Assembly: GCA_964353015.1 (NCBI GenBank)
Contig: CAYGUA010000019.1
Location: 1-64,000, forward strand
From: JAMZMI01 sp964353015
Lineage (GTDB): Bacteria; Bacteroidota; Bacteroidia; Cytophagales; Cyclobacteriaceae
Reading direction: 5' to 3'
Length of the DNA: 64,000 bases
Shown: one piece after another, positions 36,301-42,940 of the stretch
Position numbering within the stretch: position 1 is the first letter of the stretch
How the letters are laid out: every line of letters starts with the position of its first letter
Program-made: the position numbers and the translations under genes
The notes under the pieces: model-generated
Databases searched by the model: none
What the model saw: only the letters and a program-made list of their open reading frames with translations
What the model was told of the DNA's origin: nothing

Positions 36301-36441
36301 ATTGGTTTCGTGAACCTTCACTTCTACTGCTGGAATAGGTTTTCCCTGAGCATCGGTTACAGTTCCTGCGATGTAAAGATCTTGTGCCAAGCTTAAATTA
36401 ACTGATAGTAGGAAAAGCAGGCAGGCGGCAATTATTCTCAT
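33343..36441 (-). CDS. SusC/RagA-family TonB-dependent outer-membrane transporter
   Basis: This protein is 1,032 residues long with signal peptide MRIIAACLLFLLSVNLSLAQ. A carboxypeptidase-regulatory-like domain (about 27-95, IAGTVTDAQGKPIPAVEVKV) precedes a TonB plug (about 105-220) with the family hallmarks VRVRGGSSLSNSNQPLYVVDG and ASAAAIYGSRAANGVVIITTK. The remainder is a TonB-dependent beta-barrel ending in the strand MFIAGIKIGL. It is the first gene of the pair with the SusD-like lipoprotein and imports whatever that protein captures, using TonB energy. Its placement between two adhesin units, without catabolic genes, is unusual for a polysaccharide utilisation locus. Confidence 0.96.
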   Translation of the reverse strand: MRIIAACLLFLLSVNLSLAQDLYIAGTVTDAQGKPIPAVEVKVHETNALTYTAADGSFRIALIDGYETLIFSIPGFKTQRIFAGGLTEMNVSLTESNKDDDDLSVGFGKQSKNEVTGSISQIGGGDVAASPLINLEQANQGKAAGMFIQNSSGKLGGNTTVRVRGGSSLSNSNQPLYVVDGVPLVSSNQSNINPSNIASIEILKDASAAAIYGSRAANGVVIITTKSGSSGKMKVDVDYQFGVSTTPKYLDLMSPDQFNQMVIENALQPLGFRGDYTGTQLQEWQSSGINSISIGGNTVTLPGFYSNLNNNTDWQKEIFQAGLSHRANVGVQGGDDKLGYFASVGYNTQEGILVGNRFDRLNGSLSLDSKITSKLSAQANLNYIYTKDWKLKEDQDLGSPLQAIALPPSDTYSAANNYELNVFSDLYNPLTEINFSDNFGYNSSVIASLGLTYDISNSISVDVNGGIDFSEIRNELRQGPQTQEGGNTGRSQLGETNLKNYTFNGWATYSPEINSDNKLSVVVGASYQESSNDNTFRQANINSISQLENLSASDTSLRVVDIPSGINALVSTFARVNYSFKNKYILQISGRIDGSSKFGVDNRYGVFPAVSAGWVISEEGFMSGISTISFLKFKGSYGIIGNVPIDDFLYRSNYFRATYDNNEAIRLANLANPKLKWESTAQLGLGVEFGISDFLSGSVDYYQKKTTDLLFPVPVSQTSGFNSILKNIGAMENSGLEFNLNSTNIQTAEFSWSTSFNISFNKNKITNLGGSNLIVGASAFLENESAGTFYLREYAGVYSNFNQNLDDIGLNLGIPLYYLNRAPTQEEIDDEYAFKLDEFGDRYLTDEWERAQRINAGNPNPGYYGGLTNTLSYKNMDLSFMFQFVGDVDIYYETGEFMANSGYLLLNQLSSQTDRWHSAEDTEAANQAFNFAEENTNPSTKWIEDGSYVRLKNVTFTFHLPQSLTSSWGLEYMDVYVGGSNLLTFSDYIGYDPDVNYVDPLDGVVGQNISRGIDNFTAPQPRMFIAGIKIGL

Positions 36442-36533
36442 TGATTAGGATTTTGTGTTAAAAATAACCAGAACCAAATTCAATTTACATGAATTTCAAA
36501 AAACGACCATCAAATAAATCTTTTGCGACTCGA

Positions 36534-37226
36534 TTAAAAGGTAATCAGCAACTGCCATCGGAACGCCCATTTCCATTTGAGGCGGTAATTTTTAATGCCT
36601 GCTTTAGCCAAAATAGAGATCAACTCTGCTCGCCGGAAACCACGGGCCACAGATACTGCAGCGTCATTTCTGACCATATATGATTTGGAAAAAAATCGGG
36701 TGATGAATTTGATCGAATAGTAAGCCAGCCAATGGCGCTGTAGATCATTGACCACTATCGCCAACTTTGCTTGTTTTTTGAATTGGGTGAAAAGGGACAC
36801 CAGCTGCGATTCTGTGAAATGATGTAGAAAAAGACAGCAATGAATCACGTCAAATTGTTGTTGCTGAAAGCTACTATCAAAAATGTTTTGAGCTTCAAAA
36901 TGAATGTTGGGCCAATTGGAGCTGTGTTTTCTGGCGTATGCTACTATATGGGGATTGGCATCAAAACCTACGAAATTTACTTTTTGGTTTTTCTTACCTG
37001 AGATTTTGGCAAATGCAATCAAAATATCTCCACCACCACATCCCAGATCGGCTACCGTTTTAATTTCATTGGTTTCCATCAAATCCCGGAAGCAATCGAG
37101 ACTGATTTTATTGCCGCCAAGTTTTCTATTGATGACATCCAGTTCTTTCAAAGTCTGATCTATGACTGGCCCGCTGATGTCCAGATCATCCATTATTTCT
37201 AATTCTACAGACCTTTTATCGAGCAT
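36534..37226 (-). CDS. Class I SAM-dependent methyltransferase (type III PKS cluster)
   Basis: This 230-residue Rossmann-fold methyltransferase has motif I VADLGCGGGD at residues 58-67, an acidic VGFDAN second motif, and the post-II segment FDVIHCCLFLHHF. Its ATG overlaps the stop codon of the polyketide synthase by one base (TGATG), so the two are translationally coupled. It resembles UbiE/COQ5-like and tailoring methyltransferases, which act on small aromatic or polyketide products. Methylation of the polyketide synthase product is inferred from the coupling. C- or O-methylation cannot be decided from sequence. Confidence 0.85.
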   Translation of the reverse strand: MLDKRSVELEIMDDLDISGPVIDQTLKELDVINRKLGGNKISLDCFRDLMETNEIKTVADLGCGGGDILIAFAKISGKKNQKVNFVGFDANPHIVAYARKHSSNWPNIHFEAQNIFDSSFQQQQFDVIHCCLFLHHFTESQLVSLFTQFKKQAKLAIVVNDLQRHWLAYYSIKFITRFFSKSYMVRNDAAVSVARGFRRAELISILAKAGIKNYRLKWKWAFRWQLLITF

Positions 37227-38332
37227 CAGCTTATGTGTGTTATAAGTAGCATACTTTCCATTGTCAACCCTGGACCGAATGCAAAACTGAGAATGTTTTT
37301 GTTATCGTCTTTTATTTCCAACTTGTCCATTAATGATTTCAAAACGAATAGGACAGTTGGAGAAGACATGTTTCCATAGTTTTTCAAGACCTCATAGGCT
37401 AGCAGGTTGTCCATTTTGCTGATACCCAATTCCTTTTCTATGACTTCCAGAATCCGTTTTCCACCGGGGTGAATCACGAAAAAGTCAATGGCATCAAGCC
37501 CTAACCCAATCTGATCAAGAAGTTTCTGAGTTAAATTTTTGATGCCGTTTTGGATTGTTTCAGGCACTTTCGGCGAAAGCTTCATCAGAAATCCCAGATT
37601 GCCAATTTTCCATGACATATCCAGCTTAGCCGACATATCCAGATCACTGTAAAAAGATTGCATTTCAAGACATTTTTGGCCTGAGTTTTCACCTGTCACA
37701 AGTACAGCGGCAGCACCATCCCCAAATAAGGTACTTGATAGCAGGTTGTCTTCATCATTTGTTTTTTGGAAATGAATACTGCAAAGTTCAACACAAACCA
37801 CAAGCACTTTGGCTTTGGGATTGGATGAAGATATGTGATGAGCAATTTTCAGCGCATTGAACGCCGCATAGCAACCCATAAAATTAACGGCTGTTCGTTG
37901 CACGTCTGTGGATAAGCCAAGCCTGGAAACCAGATCAATATCCAATCCGGGAGCGTACATTCCTGTACAGCTTACTGTGATCAAATGTGTGATATCTGAA
38001 GGCGCTACTTTCTTGTTTTTCAGGCAATCAAAAGATGCCTCTTCTGCAAGTATGATGGACTCATTTTCATAGAGCTTCATGCGTGAATCCACATCTGGAA
38101 ATGGCTCCAAAGACTCATTTTGTGGAAAGAATGAATAGCGATCGGTATTCCCTTCATAATCTGCAATAACCGAATGTCGGGTAGCGATTCCACTGGCGCG
38201 ATACAGCACTTTCAAAGCATTTTTCTCCCCTTCTTCAAGTGGCAGATGCTGCAGCATAAATCCTAAAATTTTATCCTGACTGATCCTGTTTTTTGGTACG
38301 GCTATTCCTATTGAAGAAATATATGAGGGCAT
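37226..38332 (-). CDS. Type III polyketide synthase (chalcone/stilbene synthase family)
   Basis: At 368 residues this has the usual family length. All three catalytic residues are visible: Cys154 in NFMGCYAAFNAL, His288 in FFVIHPGGKRIL, and Asn321 in NYGNMSSPTVLF. The closing loop FAFGPGLTMES also matches the family GFGPG signature. Such enzymes condense malonyl-CoA units onto an acyl-CoA starter to give alkylresorcinols, pyrones or similar aromatics. The coupled methyltransferase downstream and the FAD oxidoreductase and UbiA-type prenyltransferase nearby suggest a modified, possibly prenylated or quinone-like lipid. The specific product is not predictable. It is divergent from the UbiA gene with 56 bp between starts. 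Confidence 0.93.
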   Translation of the reverse strand: MPSYISSIGIAVPKNRISQDKILGFMLQHLPLEEGEKNALKVLYRASGIATRHSVIADYEGNTDRYSFFPQNESLEPFPDVDSRMKLYENESIILAEEASFDCLKNKKVAPSDITHLITVSCTGMYAPGLDIDLVSRLGLSTDVQRTAVNFMGCYAAFNALKIAHHISSSNPKAKVLVVCVELCSIHFQKTNDEDNLLSSTLFGDGAAAVLVTGENSGQKCLEMQSFYSDLDMSAKLDMSWKIGNLGFLMKLSPKVPETIQNGIKNLTQKLLDQIGLGLDAIDFFVIHPGGKRILEVIEKELGISKMDNLLAYEVLKNYGNMSSPTVLFVLKSLMDKLEIKDDNKNILSFAFGPGLTMESMLLITHIS

Positions 38333-38388
38333 AAAGGCGAGCTTTGGTAATATTACTTAACTTTTGCGAGGAAGGTTCAAAAGACTCT

Positions 38389-39270
38389 ATGAAAAAATCT
38401 ACGCTGCTTCATTTGCGGTTTCCATTCTCTTATTTTCTGATGCCCGTCTTTCTTTTCGCGCTGGCTTTGGCGCCAAATGTGATTGGCTGGCAGATGGTAT
38501 TAACATTTATCATCCTGCATTTGTTTGTTTATCCTGCCAGCAATGGCTACAACAGCTATTTTGATAAAGATGAACAAAGTATTGGCGGGTTGAAATTTCC
38601 ACCAAAAGTTTCCAAAGAGCTGTATTGGTCGGCGCTGGTTCTGGATATTGTGGCATTGTTACTTGGCTTTTTGATTTCATATCAATTTGTGGTGATGTTG
38701 TTTGTCTATGGCATGATATCAAAAGCATATAGTCATCCTTCGGTCAGGCTCAAAAGCAAACCAATAGCAGGCTGGTTGGCGGCAGGTTTTTTTCAAGGAT
38801 ATTTCACTTTTCTGATGGTGATAGTTGGGATTTCAGGTGGCAATTGGGCTGATCTAACAAACCCTAATCTGCAGATGGCAGCTGCATTGACAAGTCTCAT
38901 GCTTTTTGGCTCCTATCCCATGACTCAGATTTATCAGCATGCAGAAGATGGCAAACGTGGTGACAAAACAATAAGCCTGATGCTAGGAATATTTGGCACA
39001 TTTCATTTCACGGCTATTTTGTTCACGATTTCCACAGCATTGTTTACTTTATTTTTTACCCATTTTTATGGTTTGCAATATGCAGTCATTTTCATGATCG
39101 TGTTGTTTCCGGTACTTCTATATTTCGCAGGCTGGTATCTGACTGCACGCAAGGATTTGACAGTAGTCAATTTTGATCGCACCATGAGACTGAATCAAAT
39201 CTCTGCCACTTGTCTCAATGTGTTTTTTCTGCTTTTGTATTTTCAGCTAAATGGGTTGCCGTGGGTCTGA
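38389..39270 (+). CDS. UbiA-family membrane prenyltransferase
   Basis: The chosen ATG at 38389 gives 293 residues. An in-frame TTG at 38344 would add 15 residues that look non-coding (low hydrophobicity, no family match). About eight or nine membrane segments are visible. Both Asp-rich motifs of UbiA enzymes are recognisable: NGYNSYFDKDEQ near residues 52-63, and the second as YQHAEDGKRGDKT. These motifs bind the prenyl diphosphate through Mg. The protein probably prenylates an aromatic or polyketide acceptor at the inner membrane. It is the only gene of the cluster on the plus strand. Its 3' end overlaps the oppositely oriented FAD oxidoreductase by 28 bp. Confidence 0.82.
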   Translation: MKKSTLLHLRFPFSYFLMPVFLFALALAPNVIGWQMVLTFIILHLFVYPASNGYNSYFDKDEQSIGGLKFPPKVSKELYWSALVLDIVALLLGFLISYQFVVMLFVYGMISKAYSHPSVRLKSKPIAGWLAAGFFQGYFTFLMVIVGISGGNWADLTNPNLQMAAALTSLMLFGSYPMTQIYQHAEDGKRGDKTISLMLGIFGTFHFTAILFTISTALFTLFFTHFYGLQYAVIFMIVLFPVLLYFAGWYLTARKDLTVVNFDRTMRLNQISATCLNVFFLLLYFQLNGLPWV

Positions 39271-40364
39271 GTGATCAGGAATTTGGATACAGGTTTGAAA
39301 TATTTTCCAATAATTACGCCTAAAGAGGAGGCACTTCCTGTTCCAAATAATCCCTGGATTTTTCTTCCAGACCACAGTCTTAAGGCAAAGGCACTTCTCC
39401 AGGCTTGGGCATAGTCGGATTCTAATTTTTCCCGGTTAAACTTTGAACTTTTGTAAGACGCGATGATAAGTTCTGAGAGAATTTTTGCTGAATGTATGGC
39501 CATGGCCATACCATTGCCGCAGAGAGGAGTGATCATACCGGCCGCATCACCACACATAAATATATGATCGAAAACAGGTTCTTTTTTGTCAAAAGTGATT
39601 TCATTGATCACTTCAGGCTTGTCCAATAGAAATTCTGCATTTTCAAATATCTGTTGTAGATGCGGATTTTTTTGCATGACAGCTTTTTCAAAACCATCAA
39701 GATCTCCATGTTTTCTAATGGGATCGCGGTGGGCGAGATAGCATAAATTGTATTTGTTATCTTCCACACGGCTCACACCACAATATCCTCCCTGAAAGTT
39801 GTGCAATGATATCCTGCGCTCAGACAGCTCCATATTGATGTGATATTTCACCCCAACATATGGAGATTTCATATTCAGGAAAGATCGCTTCAATGATTGA
39901 TCAAGCTTGGATCTTTTCCCTTGCGCTCCGATTGTCAATCGGGATATAAAGGGCTCAGCAGATTTGTTTGTGGTGATAATAAATTGATTCTCACTAAATT
40001 TTACAGAGGTGACTTTGGTGTTTTGATGTACCTCGACACCACTTACAATGGCTTTTTCCAATAGCCATTGATCATAAACAAAGCGACTGATGCCAAATCC
40101 ACCTAAGTCAAGTTGCTGAATAAATGATTTGCCTTTGATATCGCTGATCTCTAATTCATCAATAGTTGGTGGATCAAATTGTGTCGGAAACAAATCATGA
40201 TTTTCAAGGAAAGGAATTACCTCTTTGGAAATATATTCCCCGCAAACGCGGTGAAAAGGATAAATATTCTTTTCGAACAGGACCACTTTGAGCCCGGCCC
40301 GACTTAATAGATTGGCATTGATCAACCCAGCTAAACCACCTCCAACAATTGAGACATCATACAT
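39243..40364 (-). CDS. FAD-dependent oxidoreductase (geranylgeranyl reductase/monooxygenase-like)
   Basis: This 373-residue protein has an N-terminal dinucleotide-binding motif VGGGLAGL (residues 7-14), the family segment RVCGEYIS, and a second FAD motif CGDAAGMITPLCGNGMAMA near residue 277. This is typical of the PHBH-fold group that includes geranylgeranyl reductases and aromatic hydroxylases. With the neighbouring polyketide synthase, methyltransferase and UbiA gene it probably tailors the same product, either by ring hydroxylation or by reduction of an isoprenoid chain; the choice is not resolvable here. The 3' end overlaps the UbiA gene tail-to-tail over 39243-39270. Confidence 0.85.
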   Translation of the reverse strand: MYDVSIVGGGLAGLINANLLSRAGLKVVLFEKNIYPFHRVCGEYISKEVIPFLENHDLFPTQFDPPTIDELEISDIKGKSFIQQLDLGGFGISRFVYDQWLLEKAIVSGVEVHQNTKVTSVKFSENQFIITTNKSAEPFISRLTIGAQGKRSKLDQSLKRSFLNMKSPYVGVKYHINMELSERRISLHNFQGGYCGVSRVEDNKYNLCYLAHRDPIRKHGDLDGFEKAVMQKNPHLQQIFENAEFLLDKPEVINEITFDKKEPVFDHIFMCGDAAGMITPLCGNGMAMAIHSAKILSELIIASYKSSKFNREKLESDYAQAWRSAFALRLWSGRKIQGLFGTGSASSLGVIIGKYFKPVSKFLITQTHGNPFS

Positions 40365-40385
40365 TAGGTCAAAATAAATGCATTT

Positions 40386-41648
40386 CTATATCAACCTTCT
40401 TAGCTTGAATACCTTTTTAATTTTTTCATCTTCACGAAGGATTACGGCGCGGATTTTTAGTCCGTGTTTGCGACGCAATAATGCGTTGATATCGGATATG
40501 GAAGTATCCTTGAGCGTGTAGTTGTTGATTTTTAGAATATAGTCACCTTCGCGAATGTCAGCTAAATATGCAGGAGTATTTTTCACTACTTCTTGTACTT
40601 TGATAGAATCCAATGCTTTGCCTTCAGTGATCAGCGTCATGCCACTCATGTTGTATTCAAAGGCATCTGAAAATAGTTTTGCCTTGCTTATGTACATGAA
40701 TTCATTGTTGTAGTCGAATACTACATGAAATCGAGACAACAAATCACCTCCAATCGTGCCATGTCGTGAGCCACGTTTTATGGCTTTGATATAAGCTCCT
40801 TGCTCCGGTATCGAAACCAGCAAATCTTCCAACTCAAAAGACCCAACATCGCAATTATTGATGCGGCCGATAAAGCCTGGAATTTCACCTGCCAGACCTC
40901 TACCTAAACTTGTGGTAATCAATTTATCAGGCAGAATCAGATGTTCTGTGGCGCTAACATCAAGTAATGCAGCATGACTAGCGCCCGAATCAACCATCAT
41001 TTTCACAGTGTCAGTTAGTTCTTCCTGGTGAAAAACGACATTCACGTAAGGTTTGGTGCTGATCACTTCAATCGGAACAGCCTCCATATATCTTCTTGGT
41101 TTATAGGTGCCATGTCTGTAAAAAGTCAGCTTATTATTGTCATAGTCAATATCCACCACGAAACGATTGAAAAGATCATATCCGAGGATGCCGTAAACTT
41201 CTTCTCCGAGATTTTTATTCAGCTCCAGATAGTCCTTTTCTAAAACCAATACATTCATCCCGGTTGCCTTCAGTCTTCCTGGAAGTTCAAAAGAAACGTG
41301 CGAAGCGACATATGCTCGTACAGAATCTACAATGCCCGGACCGTGAATATTGATTTCCCTCACATAGTCCAGTCCGAGCATGTCGGCATAAAGTTTTTCA
41401 GTAATGATTGCAGACTCAGCTCCGGTATCAAGAATAAATTTGAGGGTAAGAAAACTATTGATGACTACAGGAACTACAATCAGATTGCTGTATTTCTCAA
41501 ATTCCATTTCAACTTTGTCAACATCATCGGGCATCACAAACCCTATCCTGCGTTGGGCAATCGAAGTATTCTGGTTAGCTGAAATCAATATCAGACCGAT
41601 AATGAGCTGTTTAAAGTAATTTGATTTTGGCTGGTAATTTTTTCTCAT
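40386..41648 (-). CDS. Secreted retropepsin-like aspartyl protease with PDZ domain
   Basis: This 420-residue protein has an N-terminal hydrophobic export segment (about 13-31, ending IAQ). It contains two tandem retropepsin-like halves, with active-site motifs DTG at 74-76 (FILDTGAESA) and DSG at 220-222 (MVDSGASHAALL). Both catalytic aspartates are present, so the single chain could form a complete pseudo-dimeric active site. A PDZ domain follows at about 330-415, with the carboxylate-binding region around LADIREGDYILKINN. It lies 21 bp upstream of the FAD oxidoreductase on the same strand. Such proteins are common in Bacteroidota and probably process envelope or periplasmic proteins; the substrate is unknown. 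Confidence 0.85.
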   Translation of the reverse strand: MRKNYQPKSNYFKQLIIGLILISANQNTSIAQRRIGFVMPDDVDKVEMEFEKYSNLIVVPVVINSFLTLKFILDTGAESAIITEKLYADMLGLDYVREINIHGPGIVDSVRAYVASHVSFELPGRLKATGMNVLVLEKDYLELNKNLGEEVYGILGYDLFNRFVVDIDYDNNKLTFYRHGTYKPRRYMEAVPIEVISTKPYVNVVFHQEELTDTVKMMVDSGASHAALLDVSATEHLILPDKLITTSLGRGLAGEIPGFIGRINNCDVGSFELEDLLVSIPEQGAYIKAIKRGSRHGTIGGDLLSRFHVVFDYNNEFMYISKAKLFSDAFEYNMSGMTLITEGKALDSIKVQEVVKNTPAYLADIREGDYILKINNYTLKDTSISDINALLRRKHGLKIRAVILREDEKIKKVFKLRRLI

Positions 41649-41832
41649 ATGAAATCAAACAATACTAAGTTGGGTTTCCCTAGTTATAGTTCTTGGTAAA
41701 AGATAAGTATAGACAATTGAAGAGAAACACACACAATGATATAATCATATAAAATATTGCTATAATACAACATATATGGTTTTTATCTGAATAATTAATT
41801 ATATTTAGTAGATATTTCAAAAATCTGCGATC
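41649..41832 (+). promoter_or_regulatory. AT-rich promoter region of the beta-helix 2 / adhesin C operon
   Basis: This 184 bp very AT-rich spacer separates the divergent protease and adhesin operons. TATATTTA just upstream of the plus-strand gene resembles a -7 TAnnTTTG element, but no matching -33 was found at normal spacing. No terminator or repeat was seen. Confidence 0.3.
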
Positions 41833-42936
41833 ATGAAAAAAGTTATTCTCTCTCTATTGATTCTGCTAACCTTTTTATTTTGTCAATCACAAAATATTTT
41901 AATTGTTGATAACAATGCAGGTGCGCCAACGGGCACCCATGTTTATGGTACCCTTCAAGCCGCCATTGATGCTACTGTGCCTGGCGATATTATACATGTA
42001 ATACCAAGTCCTAACAATTATGGTAACGTGACTATTAATGCAGCTCAAAGTGGGATTTCGATTTTCGGTATCGGGTTTAATCCTGATAAGGATGGGCCAG
42101 CCAAGAGTCAGGTCAATCAAATATTCGTTTATGCAAGCGATATCCGGCTCTCGGGCCTGAGGGTTATTGATCAAATTGGAATTGGTACTTCAAGTAATAC
42201 CGTAAATAATGTAGCCATTGAGAATTGTAATATTGGGAGAATATCATCCACTACCGTTACCTCCTTTAATGGATCGAACATTTTGATTAGAAATTGTTAT
42301 GTAGGCTTAAGTAATCCATTTGATGTTGTAATTGATCTATCATATCGCATTAGCAATTCTGTGATTACCAATTGCATAATAGGAGGCTATACTGGAACTT
42401 CCACAGCCTATGGCTCAGTAACGGCCTACAATGGTTCTGTGGTTAAAAACAATATTTTCTTTGCACCAGGTGGTGTTGGTAACAATGCTTTCGATAATTT
42501 GGTGAATTGTACGGTTTCAAACAACATCTTTTTTGGCAGAGAGCCCAGATGGCGCACATCAGGCGGTTCACTGTCTAATTGTGTATTTAACAATAATGTT
42601 TCAGCCGGATCAGATAATAATGCATTGCCTCCAATCACCACTAGTGGCAACAGTGGCAATAACAATTTTGTGAGCCTTGTTGATTCTACGCTAATTTTTG
42701 AGGATCCTAGCATAGTCATTGGAGATATCTGGGATTTTAATTGGATACCCACATTAAAATCCGGATCTATCTTACTAAATGGAGGAACCGATGGTACCAA
42801 CGTTGGTCCAACCGGAAGTACCATACCCTGGGATCCAACAGGGGTACCACTTCCACTGATTCAATCAGTTATATCAAGCGAGATCATCAAGCAGGGTGAC
42901 AATCTGGATGTGACGATTAAGGCAAGAGGAAACTGA
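41833..42936 (+). CDS. Small secreted beta-helix protein 2, without sorting domain
   Basis: This 367-residue protein has the signal peptide MKKVILSLLILLTFLFCQSQ. The mature region opens with VDNNAGAPTG, PGDIIHVIPS and GIGFNPDKDG, matching the 23763-24821 product almost motif for motif. It then shows parallel beta-helix strands (NVAIENCNIG, NILIRNCYVG, NNIFFAPG, NNIFFGRE). It ends in a short strand (KQGDNLDVTIKARGN) with no T9SS domain, lipobox or membrane helix. Adhesin C starts 4 bp downstream, so the two are almost certainly one operon. A partner role for the adhesin is inferred; no enzymatic residues were recognised. Confidence 0.85.
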   Translation: MKKVILSLLILLTFLFCQSQNILIVDNNAGAPTGTHVYGTLQAAIDATVPGDIIHVIPSPNNYGNVTINAAQSGISIFGIGFNPDKDGPAKSQVNQIFVYASDIRLSGLRVIDQIGIGTSSNTVNNVAIENCNIGRISSTTVTSFNGSNILIRNCYVGLSNPFDVVIDLSYRISNSVITNCIIGGYTGTSTAYGSVTAYNGSVVKNNIFFAPGGVGNNAFDNLVNCTVSNNIFFGREPRWRTSGGSLSNCVFNNNVSAGSDNNALPPITTSGNSGNNNFVSLVDSTLIFEDPSIVIGDIWDFNWIPTLKSGSILLNGGTDGTNVGPTGSTIPWDPTGVPLPLIQSVISSEIIKQGDNLDVTIKARGN

Positions 42937-42940
42937 CCTG

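Noticed and set aside
36489..37158. Plus-strand open frames opposite the methyltransferase
   Set aside because: They have no domain content, and the minus-strand methyltransferase has clear SAM motifs and is coupled to the polyketide synthase.
38344..38388. Upstream TTG start for the UbiA-type gene
   Set aside because: It would add 15 residues without family resemblance and run into the presumed promoter. ATG at 38389 gives the expected N-terminus.
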